DNA of 64,000 nt from Locusta migratoria (Eukaryota; Arthropoda; Insecta; Orthoptera; Acrididae). Positions 11,171 to 22,093 of this stretch are shown piece after piece. The notes beneath the pieces were generated by a model. That model worked only from the letters and a program-made list of their open reading frames with translations, searched no databases and was not told the DNA's origin. The position numbers were made by a program, and so were the translations under genes. Numbering within the stretch: position 1 is the stretch's first letter; the number at the start of each line of letters is the position of its first letter. The DNA is taken from positions 282,353,654-282,417,653 of the forward strand of contig CM048747.1 of the NCBI GenBank assembly GCA_026315105.1. The letters run 5' to 3'.

Positions 11171-11690
11171 TAATAGTATTTTGCAGACATGACTTATTAA
11201 ACAAATAGTTATGATTCTGTACCTGCTTTCTTTGGAACTAGATTTACTACATTCTTCTTTAAGTCTGACATTATTTTGCCGGTCCTTGTCATCTTTCGCA
11301 CAAGGTGTAATAGTTTTGTCATCATTGTCTACTTCAGGGGCCTTGTTTTGACTTACATCTTTTAGTGCTCTGTCAAATTCTTGCAGTGTAGTATCTCATC
11401 TTCATCCACTTCCTCTTTTTTTTCTACAGTACACCTGCAAATTCATTTGTCTTGTATAGCCCCTCTATATAATCCTTTCCACTTTTTCCTTCTTTGCTTG
11501 GCATTGGTTTTCCACCTGAGCTATTGATATTCATGCACCTGCTTTTCTTTTCTCTAAACATATCTTTAATTTTTCTTTAAGCAGTTTCCATGTTTCCAGT
11601 ACTTATACATGTTTCTATGGTCTTAAACATTGTCTTTTGGACGTGTGTGAAAGAACGGGCATTTCAATGTGATGCTCTGGCTGTTGTAAA
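11171..11690 (-). mobile_element. Non-LTR LINE (RTE/BovB-like), minus strand, segment 4: RT N-terminal part
   Basis: On the minus strand the frames read EFDRALKDVSQNKAPEVD, the K-A-P-G-x-D block that opens the reverse transcriptase domain in this LINE group, here with G changed to E. It is the upstream part of the same copy as 4960-5403, 6869-7305 and 8522-8622. Confidence 0.8.
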
Positions 11691-11699
11691 TATAGATTT

Positions 11700-11852
11700 A
11701 TTTGGGATATTGTGTGTCAACTTTTGGCAGGAATTGTAATCAATCAACATTGAGATATGAAAATTTGTAATGGGGCTGGAACTTGAACATAGGTCTCCTG
11801 CTTATTAGGCTGTTGTGCTAACCCTTGCACCACCCAGGCAACCAGGTTTCAC
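11700..11852 (-). mobile_element. tRNA-like SINE, minus strand
   Basis: Read on the minus strand it opens with a tRNA-like head (tggtgcaagggttagcac as A-box region, gttcaagttcc as B-box) and continues into an unrelated body. It is different in sequence from the SINE at 7814-8006. Confidence 0.6.
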
Positions 11853-12059
11853 ACACTTGCATGGACCACACAAGTATGTACCCAGTCTGACCCAAATTCC
11901 CATATGCCATCCTACTTTGACCATTGTGCTCTATGACTGCATTCTCACCAGGAGTCCAATCCTCTTGTGCATCCACGCTAAAACAAGTTCAAACTTCCAA
12001 AATAAGATATGCTGAAATTATTAATGTAGCCCTCCTTGCAAAGCCATGGGTGGTTCAAG

Positions 12060-13711
12060 AAGTTTATTAGAAGAACCAGCATCCAAAGCGCTGTGAGATA
12101 TATAACGTAGCCAGGTCAGACACAAAGACAGCACATAACTACATGAGCAGTTTAAATATGCTCATAAATTCTGAGGGTTGGCTGCCGTAAAAGGTTTTTA
12201 ATTGTGGCGAGACAGGGTCTCTTTTAAAGAAACATGCTGAAGCATACCTTTATAGAAGTAGAGGAGGATGCATTGCCTGGTCACAAGCCAATGAAAGACC
12301 ATCTCACTGCTATTCTGTGCCAATGCAAGCAGTGATTTGAAAACAAAACTGCTGCATTTTTACCATTCAGAAACTCAATGGGCCTTCACAAAGTGTAAAG
12401 TCCAGAAGAGCAGGTTAAATCTGATGTGAAGGTTCAACAATAAGCCTTGGGTGACACATGCTCCCAATGAACTGTCTGAGTTTAGATTGCACAGCCATTC
12501 TTGTCAAAGGTTTTATTTTTTTATTTTTTTAAATCCACTTTCAGGCCTGGGTGTGTGTATTTGCCCTTTGCATAAATTAGTTTGTCCAGGGACCAATGAT
12601 CTCAGTAGTTTGGCTCCTTTAATTTTACATACATTTGAACATTATCAATGAAATGTTTTGCCCTTCAATAAAAAAAATATTTTCTTGAGATGACGATGAG
12701 TCTGCCACTCTGTGTCTTGCTTGCTACGAACATTGCCCCTGCCCATTCTTCCAGCCTATGAGACCACTTCCTTGAAGAATTTCAATTAATGAAGATCCAA
12801 CTTCTGTCTCCCACCCACTCAGTTAGTCCAGCCTGAGGACCAGCACTTTATTTCTAACTATAAGAACCTCTACACTACAGCACTATTTGATTATTGCTTT
12901 GAGATGTTTGACGTTACCAATCTCACTCTCCGTTATGGAAATATCACTTTGATATTGCTGCCTGTGTCAAGATGATGTAAATGGTATGGGAAGGAGTTAC
13001 CAAGATAACTGTTACTTTTGCCTGGAAGAAACATTGACCAGAGGGTGTTTTAAATGTGATTCTGAAGGCATTTGGGCCAGTAACTGTGAAGCCTACAGTG
13101 AACAAGATTATGTCTTTGGCCAAGAGCATAGGACTAGAAGTGGGGTGGGTTACAGTGATATCAGTGAGACTGGGGAAGATGAAAGCCAGAAACTGACCAC
13201 CAAAGAGCTTATTGAGTTGCAGTGTGTTCTACAGCAGGAAGTTGTGGAGATGAATTCTTCAGAGGAGTAGGAGGAGAAGGCAGTAACAGCAAAGCAGCAT
13301 TCATCTGGTGCAATGAGAGAAATGCTAAAAGCTTGGGAATCAGTTGCATTGTGCATTGAAAATCATCCCAGTAAAGCAGTGGCTGTGCATGCTACAAATT
13401 AATTCGACAATAGTGCTGTGTCGCATTTTCACCAAGTGTTGAAGTGACAGCAGAAACAAATGCCTATAGATAGCTTCCTAGTATAAAAGAATTAGTTATG
13501 TATTGTGAATAATAAAGTACATAATACTGTATGGATGATTTTCTTTGAATAAATATCATGAATAACATTAAAGTTTCAGTACTTTTTCTGCATGGAAGAC
13601 TTTATTGTATTTTACAACAATTTATACAGGATAAAATGTATTGTTTAATGAGCATTTTGCACAATGAGTATGTTTCTGGAATGAATATGTTCGTTACACA
13701 AGGGTCCACTG
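12060..13711 (+). pseudogene. Tigger/pogo-type DNA transposon remnant
   Basis: Decayed plus-strand frames retain Tigger/jerky-like blocks: VFNCGETG (the first catalytic aspartate region, with D changed to G), ALPGHKPMKDHLTAILC, and a C-terminal stretch with ELIELQCVLQQEVVEM and an AMREMLKAWESVA helix. The end at 13711 reads into a pogo-style terminal repeat (cacaagggtccactg). The left end was not located. Numerous stops and frameshifts and a SINE fragment inside make it dead. The ORF at 12986-13270 is part of this remnant, not a host gene. Confidence 0.75.
12541..12645 (+). mobile_element. 5'-truncated SINE within the Tigger remnant
   Basis: Only the SINE 3' part is present: the stem-loop region cagggaccaatgatctcag... 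and the terminal acatttgaac. The tRNA head is absent. Confidence 0.65.
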
Positions 13712-14059
13712 TTTGTCAAATCTGATCTGGTATAGCTGCAGGTGTGTACTCTGGGCCAGTCATTCTGCAATCACATACAGACATTTTTGATAGGAGAAAG
13801 ATTGGGAGAACAGGAAGATAAAGGCAGCAATGTAATCTGATGGGTGACAGAAAATTCTTGAACATTGCATGCCACATGTTGTTTCATTGTTGCTACTGGC
13901 AAGCTATGAAGTTATGAGGGACAACAGGCTCCAATACTTCACAGATATAACACTGGCTGCTTAATGTACTGGCAATGTGTACTAAGGGGGTGCAGTTGCA
14001 GAATCCACTACTAGCCCAAACAATAATGCTGGGTGTCGGACCAGTATTGTGAAGCATAA
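13712..14059. other. Unassigned
   Basis: No gene or repeat family recognised. Confidence 0.4.
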
Positions 14060-14600
14060 GGGAACAGTTGAAACTTCCTGGCAGATTAAAATTGTGTGCC
14101 AAAACTGAGACCTTTGCTTTTTATGGGCAAGTGCTCTACCATCTGAAATATCCTGGCACACTTCACGGTTGGACCTCACAACTTCACTTCTGTCAGTACC
14201 TCACCTCCTACTTCCCAAACTTCACAAAAGTTCTCCTGCAAACCTTGCAGAAATAGCACTCCTGGAAGAAAGGATATTGTAGAGACATGGCTTAGCCACA
14301 GCTTAAGGGATATTTCCAGAATGAAACTTTCACTCTGTAGTGGAGTGTGTGCTGATATGAAACTTCCTGGCAGATTAAAATAATGTGCCAGAACTGGGAC
14401 TTTAACCTTGGACCTTTGCCTTTCACTGGCAAGAAGTTGTAAGGATAGACCTTGAAGCATGCTGGGATATCTCAGACGGTAGAGCACTTAACCGCAAAAG
14501 GCAAAGGTTCCAGGTTTGAGTCCTGGTTCCGGCACAATTTTTATCTGCCGGGAAGTTTCATATCAGTGCACACTCCGATGCAGAGTGAAAATTTAATTGT
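14060..14600. repeat. tRNA-derived dispersed repeat with inverted and direct tRNA-like units
   Basis: The motif aacttcctggcagattaaaa appears at about 14070 and again at about 14362, and inverted near 14545. A tRNA-like unit in plus orientation spans about 14463-14534 (ctcagacggtagagcac as A-box, ggtttgagtcctgg as B-box), and reversed tRNA-like units lie at about 14085-14160 and 14388-14430. The arrangement matches a composite insect repeat built from tRNA-like cassettes. The tRNA arms are too degraded for a functional tRNA gene. Confidence 0.7.
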
Positions 14601-14950
14601 GAGTTTAATACTCATTTAACATGGTGTCTCCAGACTCTAATCCGATCAATGTCATGGTGTAGGCAGATTTGGGATTGGATGAGTGTTATGTGTGTGAAGT
14701 GTTGGAGTCTTTGCTCCTCTCTTGCCTTCGGAGCTTGCTGACAGTTACATTGCAACAGTATAGTGTACATGACACACTATTTCCAATACTTCTTTGTCAG
14801 CCTGTGGATTGCATTTCTGCCTTAGCCCTTTTGATCTCTCACTTATCAAAATTGTCTGGTTGATGATTTTGGAATAACTTGCCCAGGTTACACCACCCAC
14901 TGCTACCCCACATCAACTTTGACAATACACAGAAGCAGCATGCCCTGCTG
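14601..14950. other. Unassigned
   Basis: No gene or repeat family recognised. Confidence 0.4.
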
Positions 14951-15634
14951 CAAGGTGTGTCTGAAGAGTTCGGAGAATGGTCCCATATTTTACAAACTGC
15001 ACTGGCGAGGGTGAGGTGTCCATGCATACACGTTGAGGGACATCCCCTATCATGCAAAGTACTGCAGTGAAGCGGTGGTACACACTGCGACCCAGCTAAC
15101 AGGGTCAGTGTGAGAACTTGTGTTATTGCAACATGGAGCACAAAATAGGGCAATGTGTGTACATCAAGTTTTGTTTCAAATCAGGCAAAGTGGAGACGTG
15201 GACCCATAGTATTTTATTACAAGTGTATAGTGTTGAAGAAATGAGTAAAAAGTGTGTGTTTGAATGGTTTAAACACTTTAGAGAGGAAAGGAAGCTGTTG
15301 AGGTTGAGCCACTTTCAGATCGACTATCCACAATCGTAGTCCTAGACAACATTGAATGATTGCGACTGATGCTTGCAGGTGATAGGGCGCTGTCTTTGAG
15401 AATGATAGCAGATGAGTTTTAAGATCAGCAACGATTGCAGAGATCCATTAATGCAAGACCTCAGTGCTTCGAGTGATTCAACTAAAAGTGTTTGCTGACA
15501 GTTTCCAACAGCTGTACATCTGATGTTAGAAGTGTATTGTAGCCAATGGCAATTACTTTTAAGGTCAGTGTAGGTTTTTTTTTGGTAACTCTTGTTTCCT
15601 GAGACCATTCACCAAACTTTTCAGACACTCCTTG
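14951..15634 (+). pseudogene. Deleted mariner-family element
   Basis: Terminal inverted repeats of about 35 bases (left caaggtgtgtctgaagag; right similar on the minus strand) bound a 684-bp copy. Inside, from about 15133, the plus strand encodes the mariner transposase N-terminal helix-turn-helix region: IKFCFKSGK, VFEWFKHFREERK and, in a shifted frame, the block around RALSLRMIADE. The catalytic DD(34)D domain is missing and stops interrupt the frame. This is a non-autonomous internal deletion derivative. Confidence 0.75.
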
Positions 15635-16049
15635 TATATGACGCCTAATCCACAGTGTCTTTGATTCAGTGCTGAGGCATGTAGCAGAGGTTGTAGCCTG
15701 CAATAGTGGGAACACTCAATACTGACACATTCCACATTATTATGAAATGTTTTATATATGATCTATGAAACAAGTATTACTATAATCTTCTGATTTCATT
15801 ATCTTCCTCACTTCACATGTTACTGCATTAGATACCTGAAACTAAATAAGTGAATCAATAATAGAAAACTTGTTACCAATATTAAAACTAGTTTCATAAC
15901 ACACAAACAGATGTATGATGGAACACTACAGTGTATTAGATATCCATTTACATCTATAAGAGCTGCTTGGTATAGAAACTCTTTTTCTCTGGATCGGTGT
16001 TTCCTGCGAAGGGCCAATAATGTCCCAGTTGAGAGAGAGAGAGAGAGAG
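15635..16049. other. Unassigned, with a (GA)n microsatellite
   Basis: No gene recognised. A (ga)n run of about 20 bases lies at about 16031-16051. Confidence 0.45.
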
Positions 16050-16370
16050 AGGTAATGCACGAGTTGGGGTGGAAATCATTAAAAGAAAGGTGTTAATCAT
16101 TGTGATGAGATTTACTTGCAAAATTTCTTTCAACTTTCTCTCCTGAATGCAAACATATTTTGTTAGCACCCACCTACAAAATAGGGATATATGATCACCA
16201 TAATGAAATAAGAGAAAGCAGATCGAAAATGGAAAGATTTAGACATGCCTCTTTTCCGGCATGCTATTAGAGAATGAAACTATAGAGAAACAACATCATA
16301 AATGCAGTTTGGTGACCCCTTTGCTTTTCACTGAAATGTGATTTCCAGACTATTTATGTAGACCCATAGG
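16050..16370 (+). mobile_element. CR1/L2-like LINE 3' fragment, same family as 7306-8521
   Basis: The plus strand repeats, with divergence, the 3' end of the fragment at 7306-8521: a decayed version of the GWESLQQQR region, then ttgttagcacccacctacaaa, and a 3' end resembling the other copy's tail. Strongly 5' truncated. Confidence 0.75.
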
Positions 16371-16439
16371 TTGACAGTAACTAAAATAATGGCTTTCTTT
16401 GCAGTTGCTTAGTACCTACGATTAATATAATATGGTTTC

Positions 16440-17215
16440 AATTCTTTATGCAAAAACATGAAGTTTTCCCAGCATAATGGATATCCCATGAAGTTTTGGC
16501 AAAATTCCAGCCCACTGATCTAACTGAGAAGTGACAGCGGAAGACAGTTCATACACTGTGGCTATTCTAACGACTTCGATGAGGGTAGGATCTTCGACCT
16601 GTAACAGTTGTCTGCAGACTTCAGAGTCTGGTTGAAAGCATATCACTTCATCCCTAAGCATTAATTCTGCATACGAATCATTGAGGTTTGGAAATAGTGG
16701 CAGTGTCTGACCAGACCTTGAAGTTCCGTAACCCGTTCCTTGTACGTTTGTGATGGTTGTTTTTGACTCCTGTGAAAAGCAACCCTAGATTGTTTGACAT
16801 AATATCCCAAAAAAAGGGAACACATTTCAGAGAACGACAGTGCAACAGGGTCCCGAAGGGAGGAAAGTTCAAGCAGCCTATGATGCATAGAGGGGACAAC
16901 CATGACAAAAACAAGGCTTTTTGCTTACCCTCATCCTGCACCGAGAAAGCCATGAAATATTGATGCAGACATTGCTCATAAGATTCCCATTTGTCAGTAG
17001 TCATCTCAAATGGCAGAAAAGGAGCACCACCACTACCGATGGTGCATCGGCTGCTGCCCCCGGGACCGAATGAGATACTGCTAATGGCAGGGAGGACACG
17101 GCTGCTGCTAATGGTTGTTGTTGTTCCACAATCAATGACGGAATACCCTGGAGGTGGGCACAGACAGCCTGAAGCAGCTCGTCCATTGTGAAGCCACAGC
17201 ACACGTGGATGTGAA
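16440..17215 (-). pseudogene. Ty3/Gypsy gag remnant, minus strand
   Basis: Minus-strand frames between 17229 and 16446 encode a Gypsy-type gag: an N-terminal region with MDELLQAV, then WESYEQCLHQYFMAFSVQDE and KQKALFLSW (capsid N-terminal domain), then YKERVTELQGLVRHCHYF and a C-terminal block LMLRDEVICFQP that resembles the capsid major-homology region. At least two frameshifts separate the blocks. The start of the gag lies next to a probable LTR at 17222-17484. No protease or polymerase follows downstream (towards lower coordinates). Confidence 0.75.
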
Positions 17216-17221
17216 AACCTC

Positions 17222-17484
17222 ATCGCCACTTTTATGACTTCAAGTTATTTTATTTGCTAAACAGTACAGGTTTGCGTCTGTACAGCAACCGAGCAAGCGG
17301 CTCAGTCGCCTGGCTTAAAGCATGCTTTTCCCCATCAGGTGGCGTCTTGGTTGCGTCGTCCCACTTCCTTGTATGTCCTCTGGCGGCAGCTGGCCTGTCG
17401 TGTTTCCTGTGTGGCCGCTGGTGGAGTGCCGCAAATTGTGGGACGCGCGACTTGTGCATTGCATCGATTTCAGAGTATTCCACT
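17222..17484 (-). repeat. Probable 5' LTR and primer-binding site of the Gypsy remnant
   Basis: Upstream of the gag in its orientation, the minus strand reads ...ataaaataacttgaagtca followed by aaaagtggcgatgagg, a tggcga primer-binding start used by many Ty3/Gypsy elements. A plausible LTR beginning tggaatac would start at 17484. No second LTR was found for comparison. Confidence 0.4.
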
Positions 17485-17958
17485 AAGCATTTCCCTAAGT
17501 GTTCTCAGGCTAAAGAAAATGCAAATTTTGAAAAATTAATTTGAGGTTTGGAATAAATGCAGGAATAGTTTTCAAATTGTTTTCGGGATACTACCAACGT
17601 CACAACACTTTTTCAGATGTTTTTGAGACCATTTGCTGTATCAATTGAAAGTGTCCCTGTCCTTTTGTAGATGGAAATTATAGGTTTGCAGTGTAACTCC
17701 CGATTGAAAGACAAATTCTATTTCTTTAAAACTAGTCATAATTTCCTCAAGAGTTTCCACATCTTCATAAAGGGGCTGCAAAAGTTACATCTATGTTTAA
17801 TTCCACTTATGTGTGTAATTTTTTCTGTAAGGAAATTGAATATGACATGATTATGTGGCAGCCTAAGTTATGACAGTCTGGTAAACTATACCGGATATCA
17901 ATTTTATTACATATTTAGCGAATCAGTAGTAATTTAACATTTTTGTTTGCTTGTGATG
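17485..17958. other. Unassigned
   Basis: No gene or repeat family recognised. Confidence 0.4.
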
Positions 17959-17960
17959 TA

Positions 17961-19382
17961 CACTCCTGGAAATTGAAATAAGAACACATTGACGCTGGTG
18001 TGTAAGACCCACCGTACTTTCTCTGGACACTACGAGAGGGCTGTACAAGCAATGATCAAACGCACGGCACAGCGGACACACCAGGAACCGTGATGTTGGC
18101 CGTCGAATGGCGCTAGCTGCGCAGCGGTTAGGCACCGCCGCAGTCAGTGTCAACCAGTTTGCCGTGGCGTACAGAGCTCCATCTCAGTCTTTAACACTGG
18201 TAGCATGCCGCGACAGCATGTATGTGAACTGTATGTGCAGCTGACGGACTTTGAGCGAGGGCGTATAGTGGGCATGCGGGAGGCCGGGTGGACGTACCGT
18301 CGAATTGCTCAACACGTGGGTCGCGAGGTCTCCACAGTACATCGATGTTGTCGCCAGTGGTCAGCGGAAGGTACACATGCCCGTCGACCTGGGTCCGGAC
18401 AGCAGCGAAGCACAGATGCATGCCGAGACCGTCGCATCCTACGCAGTGCTGTAGGGGACTGCACCACCACTTTCCAGCAAATTAGGGACACTGTTGCTCC
18501 TGGGGTATCAGCGAGGACCATTCGCAACCGTCTCCATGAAGCTGGGCTACGGTCCCGTGCACCATTAGGTCGTCTTTCACTCACGCCCCAACATCGTGCA
18601 GCCCGCCTCCAGTGGTGTCGAGACAGGCGTGTATGGAGGGAGGAATGGAGACGTGTCGTCTTCAGTGATGAGAGACACTACTACCTCGGTGCCAATGATG
18701 GTCGTATGCGTGTTTGGCGCTGTGCAGGTGAGCGCCACAATCAGGACTGCATACGACCGAGGCACACATGGCCAACACCTGGCATCATGGTGTGGGGAGC
18801 GATCTCCTACACTGGCCGTACACCTCTGGTGAACTTCGAGAGGACACTGAACAGTGCACGGTACATTCAAACCGTCATCGAACCCATCGTTCTACCATTC
18901 TTAGGCCGGCAAGGGAACATGCTGTTCCAACAGGACAATGCACGTCCACATGTATCCTGTGCCACCCAACGTGCTCTAGAAGGTGTAAGTCAACTATCCT
19001 GGCCAGCAAGATCTCCGGATCTGTCTCCCATTGAGCATGTTTAGGACTGGATGAAACGTCGTCTCACGCGGTCTGCACGTCCAGCACGAACGCAGGTCCA
19101 GCTGTGGCGCCAGGTGGAAATGGCATGGCATGCCGTTCTACAGGACTACATCCAGCACCTCTACGATCGTTTCCATGGGAGAATTGCAGCCTACATTGCT
19201 GCGAAAGAAGGATATACACGGTACTAGTGCCGACATTGTGCATGCTCTGTTGCCTATGTCTATGTGCCTATGGTTCTGTCTGTGTAATCATGTGTTGTAT
19301 CTGACCCCAGGACTGTGTCAATAAAGTTTCCCATTTCTGGGACAACGAATTCACGGTGTTCTTATTTCAGTTTCCAAGAGTG
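17961..19382 (+). mobile_element. Near-complete Tc1-family transposon
   Basis: A 1422-bp element flanked by TA dinucleotides (17959-17960 and 19383-19384). The terminal repeats start cactcctggaaattgaaa on the left and cactcttggaaactgaaa on the right, read inward, differing at two positions over 27 bases. A single transposase reading frame fills the centre. Both ends and the frame are preserved, so this is a young copy. Confidence 0.93.
18205..19227 (+). pseudogene. Tc1 transposase with one in-frame stop
   Basis: The frame runs 341 codons from ATG 18205 to TAG 19225-19227, interrupted once by TAG at 19042-19044 (codon 280). Residues 1-110 carry the paired-like helix-turn-helix DNA-binding region (GRIVGMREAGWTYRRIAQHV). 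The DDE nuclease shows D155 in VFSDERHYY, D244 in QQDNARPH and E277 in SPIEHV. The stop falls three codons after the catalytic glutamate, where the family has a conserved tryptophan, so a single G-to-A change explains it. The enzyme would cut and paste its own element at TA sites. As it stands the protein lacks its last 61 residues and is probably inactive. Confidence 0.92.
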
Positions 19383-19384
19383 TA

Positions 19385-19639
19385 TTTTGTTAAGAACTGT
19401 AGTCTTAATACTGTCAGTAAAGAAGCAATTTTTTTTCTCCCACTTGTAGTTGTGACAATTTATTCTGTGCATGACATCATTCAACAGAGACTATATTTTG
19501 TTTTTGCCTCTCTCTCTACACGTAAGTTAAAATGTAAGTATTTTACATGGAACAATGTGCATTGCACAATATTACTGATATAGTGCAGTTTTTATTTTGT
19601 AGAGTGAGCAATGATATATCATCACTCTTTATGATCTAT
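19385..19639. other. Unassigned
   Basis: No gene or repeat family recognised. Confidence 0.4.
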
Positions 19640-20350
19640 AGCTTCTGTTAATTTCAAATTTCCTAATACAGCATAATATGAAGCCTAGACGCACGCAAGG
19701 CAGTCTTGAGTTCCATGCATGATGGTTCAGCCATCTAACAGTTGACTGCAATCCTTTACTCCAACATTCCCATTCAGACTGAATAGTGGCATGGTGAGGC
19801 AAGTGTGCAGTCAGACGAAGAGGGGTGGCCTGTGTGGCAATGGACACAACCTTGGGCTACCCCTGGCTTAAGTAGAACTGGAATGAAAACAGAGAAGGGG
19901 ATACACAGTTAGAGGTTAGGTACTACCATAGATTGAACCCAGTGGGATTATTCAGGGAGAGTTCCACCTGTACAATACAGAAGAGCTGGTATTGGTGGCA
20001 AGAAACCTGAAAGCATGGGCTGTGAAGCTGCTGTTAAAGTGAAGCACATTGTTTTGGGTGGCATGTTTAGTAACAGAGTGCTTGAGGTGCCTCTTGATCA
20101 CTGTTTGCTTGTGGGCATTCATGTCAACAGACAGGATGAGGGGATGGCGGAATACCACTTCCCGGTGGATAAATAGGGTAGTGGTAGTTCTCATTTGGAG
20201 CACAATGAGAGGTTGTTGAAACCGTTCTGGAGAATTTGTTGCTCCAGTCCAGGGTGATATTTAGTCACAAGAGGAATGCTGTTCTCTGTCCAGACAGTGG
20301 ATATGTGAGTCATGGTAGGAGACTGGAGAGACAAGGCTCTGGAGATCTGT
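19640..20350 (-). pseudogene. Penelope-like element fragment, minus strand (RT C-terminus and endonuclease)
   Basis: The minus strand encodes a decayed copy of the same protein region as 5586-6237: IPLVTKYHPGLEQ, then VFRHPLILS, then, after loss of the cysteine cluster and GIY-YIG core, VTKHATQNNVLHFNS and a tail FRFLATNTSSSVLYRW. The internal deletion removes the endonuclease catalytic residues. Sequence from 20350 to 20960 may be further upstream Penelope coding DNA but is too decayed to assign. Confidence 0.7.
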
Positions 20351-20961
20351 TTCTGGACAAAGTTGGGAAGGCAATTTTAGTCTGAGAATGGCTCAGTAAT
20401 ACCATTATGTACTTGGAGAGTCATGGCTCATTACTGCAGATGCACTGACCACAGGTGACTAGGCTGTACATGTGGTGTCATCAAGCAATAATGTGTACTT
20501 CAGACATGTCTTCTAGGTATTTTCAGTGAGTCGCTGTGGCTAGTGAGTACTCACCTCTATCCACAAAGATGAGCAGTCAGTTTGTGTTCAGCCATGATTT
20601 GGATTACTACGAAGCTTGCTGAGGGTGCTAGATTTTTGTTGACAGTTTACAGTGGATTCAGAATAGCTTGGGAGCTACATGGGCTTTAGGAAAGGTAGTG
20701 CTCAATAATGGTGAAGCTGAAGGCATTGGGAATGTTGTTGTGGAGGGAGGTGGCATTTTAATTGATGAGCAGGGAGCCTGCTGCTGTAGGAACAGGAACT
20801 ATGGAGTCAGTGAAGGAAATGGTTGTGTCTTTTATATAAAGGTTGGTTATGGGTGATAGATGGAAGGAGTTTCTGAGCTAATAGCAATGATATATTCCAT
20901 TGTGTATTCACCACTCAGACAAATCCAGTAAAGCAGCCGTATATGCAAATGGTAGTGGAAC

Positions 20962-20972
20962 AAAAAGCAATA
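20962..20972. repeat. 11-bp target-site duplication, left copy, of the palindromic Penelope dimer
   Basis: aaaaagcaata here is repeated at 22519-22529, flanking the whole inverted structure. Confidence 0.8.
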
Positions 20973-21323
20973 ATATAGTAATACGGACAGTTTACAACTC
21001 ACCACAAAGACAGGCAATGAGCTGTGACAGGCACATATGAAAGACACACACATACAACACTTTCAGCTATTGGCCATGGCCTTCTTCAGAAAATAGAACA
21101 TTCACGCAATCACGTAGGCACATAACACAGTCATACAACCGTGACCTCTGGCTGCCGCACTTCGAATCACACTCTGTGGTGTCATAAATTGGGTAGGGGA
21201 GGGGAGAGGGGATAGGAAGGTTGCATCATGGTGGTGGGGATGGGTACAGCACTGCCTAGATGGAAGTAATGAGATGCAGCTTAGGAATGTAGTGGGGAGT
21301 ATAGATATAAAAATAAAATGAAC

Positions 21324-21326
<3 letters not shown>

Positions 21327-21376
<50 letters not shown>
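21327..21376. repeat. (CG)n/(CA)n microsatellite of the Penelope 3' UTR
   Basis: Complement of the arrangement at 6347-6394, confirming that the dinucleotide tract is part of the element. Confidence 0.85.
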
Positions 21377-21379
<3 letters not shown>

Positions 21380-21469
21380 GGGCACAACTCAAAATAGGAG
21401 AGATTCCTACCTCTATCCTAAATCTCTCCTATTTTGAATTTTATTTTTATATCTATGTTTATTTTATTT

Positions 21470-22093
21470 TAAAATATAAAAAATAGACGAAGATTACTCA
21501 CCAGGCGAAGGAGCACAGGTGTGACAGCATCACAAATAAATAAATGAATACACACACACACACAATCGCAAGCTTTCGCAACCCAGTTGCGTCTTCAGGC
21601 AGTAGGGAAGGAGAGGGAAAAGGAAATGATGAGGGTTTTAAGGAAGGGGGTAAGGAGCCATTCCAATCCCGGGAGAGGAAAGACTTACCTTGGGGGAAAA
21701 AAAGGAGGGTAAACAAATGCACACATGCCCACACATTCACACAGACACAAGTACACCTAGGCAGACATACTGTCTGCATTCATGTCATGACAGTATGTCT
21801 GCCTAGGTGTACTTGTGTCTGTGTGAATGTGTGGGCATGTGTGCATTTGTTTACCCTCCTTTTTTTCCCCCAAGGTAAGTCTTTCCTCTCCCGGGATTGG
21901 AATGGCTCCTTACCCCCTTCCTTAAAACCCTCATCATTTCCTTTTCCCTCTCCTTCCCTACTGCCTGAAGACGCAACTGGGTTGCGAAAGCTTGCGATTG
22001 TGTGTGTGTGTGTATTCATTTATTTATTTGTGATGCTGTCACACCTGTGCTCCTTCGCCTGGTGAGTAATCTTCGTCTATTTTTTATATTTTA
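21470..22093. repeat. Near-perfect palindrome, 305-bp arms, 14-bp spacer
   Basis: Positions 21470-21774 and 21789-22093 are reverse complements with no mismatch that I can find by reading, around a 14-base spacer at 21775-21788. Identical peptides can be read from both strands. Such identity implies a very recent origin or continuing gene conversion. Confidence 0.93.

Noticed and set aside
12986..13270. 94-codon ORF with CxxC-like residues as a host zinc-finger protein
   Set aside because: Its C-terminal half matches the Tigger/jerky C-terminus and continues, through stops, into the rest of that transposon.
14463..14534. A functional tRNA gene
   Set aside because: Box A and B similarity is clear but the acceptor and anticodon stems do not pair well, and it sits in a repeat with reversed tRNA-like cassettes.
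21544..22065. 173-codon ORF as a gene
   Set aside because: It spans the perfect palindrome, so the same peptide appears on both strands; it is Penelope UTR sequence with microsatellite-like residues.
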